DNA of 64,000 bases from Ancylothrix sp036704045. Its GTDB lineage: Bacteria > Cyanobacteriota > Cyanobacteriia > Cyanobacteriales > Oscillatoriaceae. The stretch spans positions 609,804-673,803 of the forward strand of contig DATNQM010000022.1 of the NCBI GenBank assembly GCA_036704045.1, in the 5' to 3' direction. This document shows, one piece after another, positions 37,645 to 46,730 of this stretch (positions are counted from its first letter, which is position 1; each line of letters begins with the position of its first letter). The position numbers and the translations under genes are program-made. Under the pieces are notes generated by a model. The model was not told the origin of the DNA. It ran no database searches and worked only from the letters and a program-made list of their open reading frames with translations.

Positions 37645-38002
37645 AGGCTTAAGAGGGAGTTGTTGAACAAACTTTATTAACATCCCTCATTCGCTGTAAG
37701 TTATAAGTGTGTATATAGGGTAGTTATATAGCGATTTTTGCTTATCTAAAGTACAGAAAAGGTTTTTAAAAACTTAGTTTTTTAAGGAAAACGGTTTTTT
37801 ACTTAGGAAAGTGATCTGAAAAACGCTATATAACTCTGTATTATTTTTTTAATATAAACAATTAAAGTTGTCCAAAATAGAATTATGTTGAGTTGGCAGT
37901 ATGATTGATAAAATATACACCAATAAAGAGCCGATAACTGCTAAAAATAAAAAACAACGTGAGAACTCAAACCAAGAAAAAAATCATCAAAAAACCTGAG
38001 TT
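37645..38002. other. 358-bp intergenic region containing a MITE-like element
   Basis: No coding potential. It holds a 114-bp segment bounded by 12-bp perfect inverted repeats (37722-37835). The remainder is AT-rich and leads to the ClC gene. Confidence 0.55.
37722..37835. mobile_element. MITE-like element with 12-bp terminal inverted repeats
   Basis: AGTTATATAGCG (37722-37733) and CGCTATATAACT (37824-37835) are perfect inverted repeats, and similarity continues inward (TTTTTGCTTATC against TTTTTCAGATC read on the other strand). The 90-bp interior is noncoding and AT-rich. No clear target-site duplication flanks it. Size and structure suit a miniature inverted-repeat element. Confidence 0.5.
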
Positions 38003-40657
38003 ATGAGTTATTTTGCACTCATTCAAAACTCACTATTAAAACCAAAAAACTCAGTCAGGGCTATAGCATCTCAACTCTTGCGACCAAAACGCCTTGCTAT
38101 TTTTGAAGCGTGTTTAATAGGCTTAGTCTGTGGGCTGGCTGGTGTTTTACTCAAAACTGGTGTCGGATGGCTAGGCGGTTGGCGAGTCTACTCGTCTGTG
38201 ATTTTACCAGGGTGGTTGTTGCTACCGGCCATCGGTATTGTCGGAGGTTTACTCACGGGTTTTCTCGTTGAACGTTTGGCGCCAGAAACAGCCGGTAGTG
38301 GTATCCCCCACGTCAAAGCCTCTCTCTCTGGTCTTCCCCTGGCTTTAAATGGTCGTGTTGCCGTCGTTAAACTGCTTGCTACGATTATTTCTGTGGGGAG
38401 TGGTCTTACCCTGGGCCGGCAAGGGCCAACAGTCCAGATCGGTGCTTCTCTTGCTGCTTGGATCAGTCATTGGGTGCCTACCTCCCCAGACTACCGCCGC
38501 CAGTTAATTGCCTGTGGCGCTGCTGCTGGGTTGGCTGCTGGTTTTAATGCACCCATTGCCGGCGTTTTATTTGTTGTCGAAGAATTATTACAAGATATCT
38601 CTGGTTTTACCCTTGGCCCTGCGATTATTGCTTCGTTTATTGGGGCTGTTGTTTCTCAATTATTAGGCGGTCAAAGCCTCAACTTAAATTTAAATTTAAA
38701 AACCACCAGTTTTTCTGTAGAAGAGATTCCCTTTTATATATTGTTGGGCATCTTTTCCGGCTTGCTTGGTTCTCTTTTTACCAGCGGAATTGTCTATGCC
38801 GTAAAATTTAACCGCCGTCATCTCAAAATGGGCTTACCATTGCGGATTGCTTTGGCTGGTTTAATATGCGGTTTATCTGTTTCTGCTTTGCCGATGTCAT
38901 TCCGCGATAATACTTCTTTAAGGGAGCTTTTAGGTGCTGGTGATGCTACATGGCAAACCAGTTTAATTGCTTTTATTGCTCATTTCTTTTTGACTATTAT
39001 TGCGGCCGGTTCGGGTGCGCCTGGGGGTTTATTTGCACCATCTTTGGTGTTAGGTTCTGCCTTGGGGCATTTGGTTGGAATTATGCAGGTTGATTTGCTT
39101 GGTGTGGGTTTGCCTACTACCTATGCTTTAGCAGGAATGGGGGCGTTTTTTTGTGCTGTTTGTCGCGCTCCTATTACGGCAGTGGTTATTGTTTTTGAAA
39201 TTACTACTGATTTTAAATTAGTGTTGCCTTTGATGATAGCTTCTATAGTGGCATATTTGGTAGCAGAAAAGGCAGAAAACGGCTCTCTTTATGACCAACT
39301 TTTAGAATGCAATGGTATTCAATTAAAAAAAGATAAACCGGCTAACGATATTTTAAAAAACGTCAAAGCAGCGGATGTCATGCAGCGTCGAGTCGAAACA
39401 CTTTCTGCTCAAATGACTCTTGATGAGGCTATTTTAGCGTTTTCTCGTTCTCACCATCGTGGTTTCCCGGTATTGGAAGATGGCAAGTTGGTGGGAATAG
39501 TCACCCAAACTGATTTAGCGAACGCTAGTAAACGGGAGTTAGCAAAAGATACATTACTTAGTGAGATAATGACTACTGAGCCGTTGACTGTACTACCCCT
39601 TGATAGTTTAAGTGAGGTTTTATATAGGTTAAATCGGTATAATTTAAGTAGGCTGCCGGTGACAGAAAATCGACGATTGGTAGGAATAATAACCCGTAGT
39701 GATATTATTAGAGCCGAATCCGACAGGCTCACAAATGAAGAGGCACAAATCGGCCCCCATCCTGAACCATCTTACCTTGTATATCAAACTCGTTCACCAA
39801 CTACAGGACAAGGCAGGCTTTTAGTACCCCTGGCTAATCCGAAAACGGCCCCAGCATTGCTAGAGTTAGCCTGTGCGGTGGCCCATCAAAAAAACTATGA
39901 GTTGGAATGTGTGCAGGTGATTTTGGTGTCACGGCGGGGTTCGCCTGCTGAAACAGCGGTGAGAACTGCAAAAAGTCGCCGTTTATTGCAGTTGGCTGAA
40001 CGTGCCGGTAAACGTTGGCAGGTGCCGGTGCATACGCAAATACGAGTGGCCCATGATATGTCTCATGCGATTTTAGAAACCATAAAAGAGCGACATATAG
40101 ATTTAATTTTAATGGGCTGGAAAGGCAGTACAAAAACTCCTGGCCGTGTATTTGGGGCAGCAGTTGATACCTTAATCCGGCAGGCTTCCTGTGATGTTAT
40201 TTTAGTGAAATGGGGTAATAAACTCAGCCGGTCTAACAACGACAAATCTGCTTCAGGGCCCCCTCTAAATCGCTGGTTGGTACCAATGGCGGGGGGGCCC
40301 AACGCTCAGCGGGCTGTACAATTGTTGCCGGCTTTGGTGGCGGTGAGTTTGAAACCAGAAATCCGATTATGTCAAGTCCAGCAGCCTTCTGTCGGAGAAC
40401 ATGATATTACTGTATTGGAACAAGCCTCAAAATTTTTAGGCCGTTGTTTGAGTGTGCCGGTGATTCAAATGCCGATTTGTTCAAGTTCTGTGGCTGGTGC
40501 TTTGATAGATTTAGCCCAAAAAAATCAATGTGATGTGGTGGTTTTGGGTGCCAGTCGAGAGGGAATGCTTCAACAGGCTATTGGTGGTAATATTCCTGAA
40601 GAAATTGCCCGGAATTGCAATTGCACCGTGATGTTGGTTAGAAGTGCCATAACGTAG
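38003..40657 (+). CDS. ClC-family chloride transporter fused to CBS pair and two Usp domains
   Basis: An 884-residue fusion. The ClC membrane domain (about 35-430) has the anion-site motifs GSGIPHVKASL, GRQGPTVQIGA, GFNAPIAGVLFVVEE and SGAPGGLFAPSL. The position of the gating glutamate (GREGP in bacterial exchangers) is Gln140. A CBS pair (about 450-575) follows, with VMQRRVETL and IMTTEPLTVL, and then two universal-stress-protein-like domains (about 605-735 and 755-884; LILMGWKGSTKTPGRVFGAAVDTLI; VVVLGASREGMLQQAIGGNIPEEIA). It probably moves chloride across the plasma or thylakoid membrane under nucleotide-sensing control. It is monocistronic, preceded by the MITE-like element. Confidence 0.92.
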   Translation: MSYFALIQNSLLKPKNSVRAIASQLLRPKRLAIFEACLIGLVCGLAGVLLKTGVGWLGGWRVYSSVILPGWLLLPAIGIVGGLLTGFLVERLAPETAGSGIPHVKASLSGLPLALNGRVAVVKLLATIISVGSGLTLGRQGPTVQIGASLAAWISHWVPTSPDYRRQLIACGAAAGLAAGFNAPIAGVLFVVEELLQDISGFTLGPAIIASFIGAVVSQLLGGQSLNLNLNLKTTSFSVEEIPFYILLGIFSGLLGSLFTSGIVYAVKFNRRHLKMGLPLRIALAGLICGLSVSALPMSFRDNTSLRELLGAGDATWQTSLIAFIAHFFLTIIAAGSGAPGGLFAPSLVLGSALGHLVGIMQVDLLGVGLPTTYALAGMGAFFCAVCRAPITAVVIVFEITTDFKLVLPLMIASIVAYLVAEKAENGSLYDQLLECNGIQLKKDKPANDILKNVKAADVMQRRVETLSAQMTLDEAILAFSRSHHRGFPVLEDGKLVGIVTQTDLANASKRELAKDTLLSEIMTTEPLTVLPLDSLSEVLYRLNRYNLSRLPVTENRRLVGIITRSDIIRAESDRLTNEEAQIGPHPEPSYLVYQTRSPTTGQGRLLVPLANPKTAPALLELACAVAHQKNYELECVQVILVSRRGSPAETAVRTAKSRRLLQLAERAGKRWQVPVHTQIRVAHDMSHAILETIKERHIDLILMGWKGSTKTPGRVFGAAVDTLIRQASCDVILVKWGNKLSRSNNDKSASGPPLNRWLVPMAGGPNAQRAVQLLPALVAVSLKPEIRLCQVQQPSVGEHDITVLEQASKFLGRCLSVPVIQMPICSSSVAGALIDLAQKNQCDVVVLGASREGMLQQAIGGNIPEEIARNCNCTVMLVRSAIT

Positions 40658-40725
40658 CAGAGATTGTTTTTTCTGATAAATTTTTCTTGAAATCTAAACT
40701 TGAAAAAACAAAAACTAAAATTTCT

Positions 40726-41271
40726 ATGACCAAAATTGCTTTTTTAGTAGTTACTGTGATGGCCGGTTTATGTTTTACTGATTTAGCTAATGCTAAAACC
40801 GCAAGAGAACCCCTGACAAAACTTTCTGATAAACCCTTTGTCCAAACACGCCGCCAAACCCTCTATGACTTATTAGCCGAAGCTGAAACTCTTGTTATGC
40901 AAGGAGAAGTTAAACGTGCTATTGCTATGTTTGCAGAAGCCGAAACTCTCAGCCCTAACCAACAAATTCCCGCTTTAGACTGGAATTCTCTATGTTGGTA
41001 TGGCAGTTTGTGGGGTCAAGCAGCGGAAGTTCTTTCTGCTTGTGATAAAGCGATAGAACTAGAACCAAAAGCCGAAGAATTCCGTGATAGTCGTGGTTTA
41101 GCTAGGGCTTTGATTGGTAATATTTCGGGAGCAATTGAAGACTTTCAAGCTTTTGTTAATACTACGAAAGATCAAGAGCGCAAAATTGAACGTCAAGGCT
41201 GGATTAATATGCTACGTCAAGGAAAAAATCCTTTTACTCCTGAACAAATTAGGTTGTTACTAAGAGATTAA
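40726..41271 (+). CDS. Exported TPR-repeat protein
   Basis: 181 residues from ATG 40726; an in-frame TTG at 40687 would add 13 Lys-rich residues and neither start has a clear ribosome site. The N terminus is a signal peptide (MTKIAFLVVTVMAGLCFTDLANA). The mature part has TPR-like helices: LYDLLAEAETLVMQGEVKRAIAMFAEAETLSP, AEVLSACDKAIELEPKAEEFRDSRGLARALIGNISGAIEDFQAFV. It is probably a periplasmic or lumenal scaffold with unknown partners. It lies 68 bp after the ClC gene and may be co-transcribed with it. Confidence 0.78.
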   Translation: MTKIAFLVVTVMAGLCFTDLANAKTAREPLTKLSDKPFVQTRRQTLYDLLAEAETLVMQGEVKRAIAMFAEAETLSPNQQIPALDWNSLCWYGSLWGQAAEVLSACDKAIELEPKAEEFRDSRGLARALIGNISGAIEDFQAFVNTTKDQERKIERQGWINMLRQGKNPFTPEQIRLLLRD

Positions 41272-41330
41272 TATTATTTTTAAGGGCAAAGCTAAAAAAT
41301 TTCCTTTCAAAACCTCCAGAGTTGAGATTT

Positions 41331-41354
41331 ACCCTCCCCGGAAACAGGGAGGGT
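41331..41354. terminator. Perfect 8-bp GC-rich hairpin between convergent TPR gene and apcD
   Basis: ACCCTCCC pairs with GGGAGGGT around an 8-base loop. It is positioned to terminate both convergent genes, but no U-run follows. Confidence 0.55.
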
Positions 41355-41403
41355 AGGGCGAGGATCTGTCAGTCAAAAGTCAAGCTTCAAGAATCCCAAA
41401 CCC

Positions 41404-41889
41404 CTAGCTCATCGATTGGATAATAAAATCAAAGTAGGGGGCTGCTTCGCTTGCATCTTCCTTGCTTAGGAGGGCCAAAGAAGCCTCTTTGAGGCAGCGA
41501 ATGGACTCCACCATACCTGGAACCGGCACGCCTAGAGAGTTGTACATCTCTTTGACTCCAATTAAGCCAATTTTTTCAATGGGCTCTTTGTCACCAGACA
41601 AGATTCCATAGGTAATTAGGCGGAGATACCATCCGTAATCCCTCAAGCATAGTGCTCGCTGACGTTGCCCGTAAGCGTTTCCGCCTGGGGCAATAAAGTC
41701 AGGGCGTTTCTGCCATAGCCGTTTACTTGCTTCTTCCACAATTTTCTTTTCACTTTCTGACAAAGTGGTAGCAATGCGGACGCGTTGCTCGCCTGTTTTA
41801 AAGAAATCTGTGATCGATTTGAGTTCTCCGCTGCTGGGATAACGCAGTTGGTCATCCGCTTGGAGAATTACTTGACTTACGACACTCAT
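41404..41889 (-). CDS. apcD: Allophycocyanin alpha-B subunit ApcD, terminal emitter of the phycobilisome
   Basis: A 161-residue phycobiliprotein. Start MSVVSQVILQADDQLRYPSSGEL, the chromophore-binding Cys81 in RQRALCLRDYGWYLRLITYG and the C-terminal AAPYFDFIIQSMS follow ApcD closely and differ from ApcA. ApcD sits in the phycobilisome core and channels energy mainly to photosystem I, and it participates in state transitions. It is encoded alone rather than in the apcEABC operon, as is usual for apcD. Convergent with the TPR gene and divergent from the methyltransferase gene. Confidence 0.95.
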   Translation of the reverse strand: MSVVSQVILQADDQLRYPSSGELKSITDFFKTGEQRVRIATTLSESEKKIVEEASKRLWQKRPDFIAPGGNAYGQRQRALCLRDYGWYLRLITYGILSGDKEPIEKIGLIGVKEMYNSLGVPVPGMVESIRCLKEASLALLSKEDASEAAPYFDFIIQSMS

Positions 41890-42202
41890 GGTTTTTACTA
41901 AAATCGCGTGAAGGTTCTACAGTAGTTTATCGATTCTCTGGGACAGAAATAAAGGGGCTAGTCAATTGTTATGGGTCAATTCTCTTTGATCCTTGCTAAT
42001 TGGTCGTTAGGTATGAGTGTTTAGTTATGGGTGATTGGCCTTTTTTATTGGTTATTGCTTATTTAAAGGTAGTTATTTATTCCTACTCGTTTGCTCATGG
42101 GACAATGGAGTAATGACCATTGACAAAGTAGGACTAAAGCCCTTTACCGGCGTCTGACTTTTTACCAATGACTTTTGACCATTGATTAATGACAAATAAA
42201 AA
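41890..42202. other. 313-bp divergent region between apcD and the RNA methyltransferase gene
   Basis: No gene. The right end (about 42108-42203) is made of degenerate iterated ATGACCATTGA/AATGAC units, like the short tandem repeats found between cyanobacterial genes. The apcD promoter must lie in the left part. Confidence 0.55.
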
Positions 42203-43567
42203 ATGACAAGTAACAATTGGCAACAAGGTGAACTGGTAGAAATTACTATCACTGATTTAACAGACACCGGCACTGGTGTGGGGCGTTTTGAAGGGAGAGT
42301 GGTTTTTGTTCCTGATACAGCCCCAGGCGACCGGATTGAGGCTCGTTTGCTGCGTGTTAAACCTCAATTTGCTGAAGCTAAACTCACTGAATTGCTGGAA
42401 ATTTCGCCCCACCGTACCCGTGCGGGGTGTATTGTGGCTGATAAATGCGGCGGTTGTCAGTGGCAGCATATTGATTATGCTTACCAGCTTGTGGCGAAAC
42501 GCAATCAGGTTGTGCAAGCTTTGCAGCGCATTGGGGGTTTTGAAACGCCGCCGGTTTCTGAGGTTTTGGCTTCAAAAGCTTTGGGCTATCGTAATAAGGT
42601 TAGTTATCCTTTTGGGGTGTCGCAAACCGGCCAACTGCAAGCTGGTTATTATCAAAAAAATAGTCACCGGCTGGTTAATCTTAACCGCTGTCCGGTTCAA
42701 GATAGTCGCTTAGATCCGCTGTTATCGGAAATTAAACAAGATATCCAACAACTCGGCTGGACGATTTATGATGAAAATCGCTCTCAGGGACAATTGCGAC
42801 ATTTGTCTCTGCGAATTGGCCGACGTACCGGCGAAGTTTTGTTAACTTTAGTTGCGAAATCCACTGCTTTACCGGGACTAGATGCTCAAGCCCAAGTTTG
42901 GATGAAGCGATATCCGCAATTGGTGGGTGTTTGTTTGAATATTAACCCTCATAAAACTAATGTTATTTTTGGTGAAGAAACTAGAGTTTGTGCCGGTCGA
43001 GGTTATTGTGTTGAAGAGTTTGCTGGTTTGCAATTTCATTTAGGTGCGGATACGTTTTTTCAAATTAATACTGAAACGGCAGAAGCTTTGTTAAATGTGA
43101 TTATTAATGAACTTCATTTACAAGGTACTGAGTTGTTATTAGATGCTTATTGTGGCATTGGCACTTTTACTTTACCCCTAGCCCGACGAGTGCGGTCTTG
43201 TATTGGTTTAGAAGTTCAACCGGCTGCTATTTTCCACGCTAAAGAAAATGCACAATTTAATGGGTTGACAAATACAACTTTTTATGCAGGGCCGGTGGAA
43301 GAATTATTGCCAGAAATGGATGTTTCCCCAGATATTGTTTTACTAGATCCTCCTAGAAAAGGTTGTGAACCAGCAGTTTTAGAAAACCTTGTTAAAATTC
43401 AAGCCCCGCGAATTGTATATATTAGTTGCAAACCGGCAACATTAGCGAGAGATTTAAAATTTTTGTGCAAAGAGGGAGGCTATAAATTAACAAGAGTGCA
43501 ACCAGCGGATTTTTTCCCTCAAACTTCTCACATTGAGTGTGCAGCATTTTTAGTGTTGGGAGATTAA
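42203..43567 (+). CDS. RlmD/TrmA-family RNA (uracil-5-)-methyltransferase
   Basis: A 454-residue SAM-dependent enzyme. An N-terminal TRAM domain (about 8-65; VEITITDLTDTGTGVGRFEG, VVFVPDTAPGDRIEARLL) binds RNA. The Cys cluster with DKCGGCQWQHIDY matches the Fe-S ligands of RlmD/RumA. The catalytic domain has LLDAYCGIGTFTLPLA, VLLDPPRKGCEPAVL with the catalytic region following (YISCKPATLARDL, the nucleophilic Cys being in SCKPATLARD). Likely target is U1939 or U747 of 23S rRNA, not decidable from sequence alone. Start chosen at ATG 42203. Confidence 0.93.
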   Translation: MTSNNWQQGELVEITITDLTDTGTGVGRFEGRVVFVPDTAPGDRIEARLLRVKPQFAEAKLTELLEISPHRTRAGCIVADKCGGCQWQHIDYAYQLVAKRNQVVQALQRIGGFETPPVSEVLASKALGYRNKVSYPFGVSQTGQLQAGYYQKNSHRLVNLNRCPVQDSRLDPLLSEIKQDIQQLGWTIYDENRSQGQLRHLSLRIGRRTGEVLLTLVAKSTALPGLDAQAQVWMKRYPQLVGVCLNINPHKTNVIFGEETRVCAGRGYCVEEFAGLQFHLGADTFFQINTETAEALLNVIINELHLQGTELLLDAYCGIGTFTLPLARRVRSCIGLEVQPAAIFHAKENAQFNGLTNTTFYAGPVEELLPEMDVSPDIVLLDPPRKGCEPAVLENLVKIQAPRIVYISCKPATLARDLKFLCKEGGYKLTRVQPADFFPQTSHIECAAFLVLGD

Positions 43568-43604
43568 TTTTAGTTCTAAAAAATGAAGTAAGTCTGGATG
43601 TTTT

Positions 43605-43634
43605 AGTTGGGTTAAACCACTGTAAAACCCAACT
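43605..43634. terminator. 9-bp hairpin between the methyltransferase and protease genes
   Basis: AGTTGGGTT pairs with AACCCAACT around a 12-base loop, 38 bp after the methyltransferase stop and before the convergent protease gene. No strong U-run. Confidence 0.5.
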
Positions 43635-43684
43635 TAGCAATGGTCAAAAAATTACAGAGTGGAACTAGATAAAAGTCCCTTTTT

Positions 43685-45688
43685 TTAAGCTAAAGTAAAA
43701 TCATTAGCTGTTAAAGTTTGCGGTTGAATAGAGACTAACCTTGTCAAAAATTCTCCCGAATCAGTAATTTGAATTAAAGTATCTGCGCCATCAGATAAAA
43801 GCCGGAGTTTTTGAATAGTTAAACCGCTACTCAAACCAATTTTATCTTCCCCTATTGTAAAATCAGGAATCACATCGGCATCAAAGATATTTAATCCACC
43901 ATCACCGGGGGAATAAATAAAAGTATCTGCCCCTGGCCCACCAGTCAATAAATCAGCTTTTCTCGCACCTGTTAAACGATCAGCGCCGGTCAAACCTAAA
44001 ATAATATTTGACTGATTATTGCCTAAAACAATATCATTGCCGGGGGAACCGTAAAGATTTTCAATGGTGACGCCATAAGCAATAATAGTCGCAAAAAGAT
44101 CGACAGGATAAGTAGCGCCACTAGAATCACCATAACCGATATAAGTAGCACCATTTAAAGCACTGGTTGTAGTTAGACGACCGCCTTCATTCATGTCAAA
44201 ATAATAGCTTTCGGTAGCCGGCAATTGAGACATATCTAAGGCATCAATTCCGCCACTATCCCAAAGAGTTTGTTTAATGCCCAAAAACGTATCGCTGTTA
44301 AATTTATGAACAGTATCGCCGTTATTTGTTGTGCCGGTTCCGCCGTAGAGAATTTGCAAAGCACGAACATCATAAGGCATGGGTGAACTACCACCGGCAC
44401 CACCAAAATTGTAACTCATAACAGTATTGCTGTTGTTATCTTTGGGAAAAGATAAAAACGGGCCGACATCAGTAGCTTCGTTGGGGAGTTGCTCAGAAGG
44501 CAAGCCGGTGTAATTATTAGGATGTTTTAAACCCATAGCATGACCTATTTCATGCACTAAACTTTCATAACCAAAAGAACCAGGGCTACCAGAAAAAGCT
44601 TGATCAGAAATACTTTCATAATTGCGGCTTAAATGAACATCACCGCCAATTCCTTCGCCTGGAGTGTAAGCGTAAGCATAGAAATCAGCATTGCCAGTTC
44701 CCTCAGAAAACATAATCCGAATTTGACCAACACTGGGGGGTCTATCGGGAACTTCCACAATATTAAACGGCAAAACCTCCTGATATCTTTGCATGATTTG
44801 ACGGACATTTTGCTTAATAGAATCACTAACTTCTCCAACACCAGACTCGCTACCGGGGTAGAGAAAAGAACTAGCAGTTGTCACAAAACTGTAGGTAAGG
44901 GTTCCGCCTTTAGGAACATCCCATTTGGTTTGTTCCAAAGAAGTTGTTTCTACAGTTTCCCCATTAATAGTTTCGGTCGTTGTAGTTGCATTAGCAGGGT
45001 AAAGTAAAGCATTAATAGCTTCTTGGTCGAAAAAAAGAGAAGGTTGTCTTCCCTGGGCTAAACCAATGGTGACATAGTGTTGAAAAGCTTGTTGAAAGTT
45101 ATAGCCTAAAGAAACTAAATCTCGATTGGTTCCTAAATAGTAAGAAGGGTCAAAAATTAGAGAAGCCCGACGACCTTCTAGGGTACCATAAACAATGTAT
45201 TGAGTGAGAATTTCTTTGTTGTTTAAACCTGCATTAGCAACATCAGGATTATTGAGACGGTAGTAATCTATATCAAAAAATGGGGAAGCATTACGTCCTT
45301 CAAAAATCCCATTGTTGAGATAGTGGTTAAAAACCTCTTGATTGCTAGTGAAGCCTGCCTCAAGTAAATCAGGATTGTTGCTGAGATAATAATTAAAATC
45401 AAAAAAAGCCGAAGGACTGCGACCTTCTTCGATGCCAAATTCATTTAAATGAGTTAATAAATCGCGGTTACTGGCTGCTTGTAAATCGGCATTGTTAGCG
45501 CGGTAATAATCCAAATCAATTATCGGAGAAAACCGACGACCTTCAGCTAAACCAGATTTGTCAAAATGATTAAAAGCATCTTGATCGCTTAAACCGGCCA
45601 AATCAGGATTCGCAAAACGATAAAAATCGGCATCAAAAAAAGTATCAGGAATAGGGGCTTCAATGGCGGGCAAAATAACTTGAACCAT
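43685..45688 (-). CDS. Serralysin-like secreted metalloprotease with N-terminal repeats and RTX-like C terminus
   Basis: A 667-residue protein. Residues about 15-220 are five repeats of about 40 residues (FFDADFYRFANPDL, IIDLDYYRANNADL, FFDFNYYLSNNPDL, FFDIDYYRLNNPDV, IFDPSYYLGTNRDL), each ending in a G-x-x-EGR-like turn. The protease domain has the metzincin zinc motif HEIGHAMGLKH (about 378-388) and Met-turn VMSYN. The C terminus contains a few glycine/aspartate nonapeptide-like units (GSPGNDIVLGNN, GLTGADRLTGA, LLTGGPGADTF), the calcium-binding RTX type exported by type I secretion. There is no Sec signal. No transporter genes are adjacent. Confidence 0.88.
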   Translation of the reverse strand: MVQVILPAIEAPIPDTFFDADFYRFANPDLAGLSDQDAFNHFDKSGLAEGRRFSPIIDLDYYRANNADLQAASNRDLLTHLNEFGIEEGRSPSAFFDFNYYLSNNPDLLEAGFTSNQEVFNHYLNNGIFEGRNASPFFDIDYYRLNNPDVANAGLNNKEILTQYIVYGTLEGRRASLIFDPSYYLGTNRDLVSLGYNFQQAFQHYVTIGLAQGRQPSLFFDQEAINALLYPANATTTTETINGETVETTSLEQTKWDVPKGGTLTYSFVTTASSFLYPGSESGVGEVSDSIKQNVRQIMQRYQEVLPFNIVEVPDRPPSVGQIRIMFSEGTGNADFYAYAYTPGEGIGGDVHLSRNYESISDQAFSGSPGSFGYESLVHEIGHAMGLKHPNNYTGLPSEQLPNEATDVGPFLSFPKDNNSNTVMSYNFGGAGGSSPMPYDVRALQILYGGTGTTNNGDTVHKFNSDTFLGIKQTLWDSGGIDALDMSQLPATESYYFDMNEGGRLTTTSALNGATYIGYGDSSGATYPVDLFATIIAYGVTIENLYGSPGNDIVLGNNQSNIILGLTGADRLTGARKADLLTGGPGADTFIYSPGDGGLNIFDADVIPDFTIGEDKIGLSSGLTIQKLRLLSDGADTLIQITDSGEFLTRLVSIQPQTLTANDFTLA

Positions 45689-45796
45689 GATAGTTTCCTA
45701 GAGAAGGGATAGATGAAAAAACAGAACCTACAAAAGTTAATTCGTGCCAGAAAATAGGAAAATAAAATTCAGCAAGTAGGTAACAAAAAAACAATC

Positions 45797-46540
45797 TTAG
45801 GTTAAGACTTGACGAAAAAGTTCCATAACTTGTAGCCAAGCGTCGGCGGCAGCAGTGCTATTGTAACTAGGCCGGTGATCGCAGAAAAATCCATGTTCTG
45901 CGTTCGCGTATCGAAAGACGCGATGGGGAATGTGATGTTTCTGGAGTTCAGTTTCAATTTCCTTAATTTGTGTGGGAGGAATACTGGCATCTTGGTCGCC
46001 AAAAAAAGCATAAAGGGTGCCGGTAATTTCAGGAGTACAATTAATAGTTGGGTAGGTGCCGCCTGGTGTCCAAGTAGTAATACCGGCCCCATAAAAAGAA
46101 GCAGTGGCTTTAATTTCCGGTAAAATTGCAGCAAGATAGGCAACATGACCGCCAAAACAAAAACCAATACACCCAAACTTATCAGTTTTAACAAAAAGTT
46201 GAGTTTTTAGATAAGCGATGGCAGAAGAAATATCGCTCAAAAGTTCAGGAACACGGGTAAGTTCTTTATAGTAGCGACCTTGTTGAATATCTGCGGGGCT
46301 GTAGCCGGTTTGATAACCAGGTGCCAAACGTTGATAAAGGGCGGGTGCAATTGCCACATAACCATGTTTGGCAAAACGTTCGGTGACTTCTTGAATATGA
46401 ACATTAACACCAAAAATTTCTTGTAATACTACAACTGCCGGAAATGGCCCTTCGCCTTCAGGATAAGCCAGGTAAGCTGCTATTTGTAAATCCTGATTTG
46501 GAAAGCTTACCCATTCACTTTGAAATTTTAACTCTGTCAT
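45797..46540 (-). CDS. Dienelactone hydrolase family protein (alpha/beta hydrolase)
   Basis: A 247-residue enzyme. Conserved parts are PFPAVVVLQEIFGVNVHIQEVTERFAKHGYVAIAPALY, the nucleophile Cys in GCIGFCFGGHVAYLAAI, the acid Asp in FFGDQDASIPP and the His in NAEHGFFCDHRPSY, forming the Cys-Asp-His triad typical of the family. It would open lactone or ester substrates; the physiological substrate in cyanobacteria is unknown. Monocistronic, divergent from the GntR regulator, which may or may not control it. Confidence 0.92.
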   Translation of the reverse strand: MTELKFQSEWVSFPNQDLQIAAYLAYPEGEGPFPAVVVLQEIFGVNVHIQEVTERFAKHGYVAIAPALYQRLAPGYQTGYSPADIQQGRYYKELTRVPELLSDISSAIAYLKTQLFVKTDKFGCIGFCFGGHVAYLAAILPEIKATASFYGAGITTWTPGGTYPTINCTPEITGTLYAFFGDQDASIPPTQIKEIETELQKHHIPHRVFRYANAEHGFFCDHRPSYNSTAAADAWLQVMELFRQVLT

Positions 46541-46730
46541 AGATTTTTAAACGGTCAAATTCAGTCAAATTAAGGTTGTCATATCAACTGTCTACCGGCA
46601 AGGCTATATTGGAAAAGGATTCCAACCCATAACCAAGCCGTGCCCCTTGGATATAATCGCGCATCAGGCGGCATTATGTGTGGCTTTTTGCAGCGAGTGT
46701 GCTTTATAAACGTTTTATGAGGTGAAAGTG

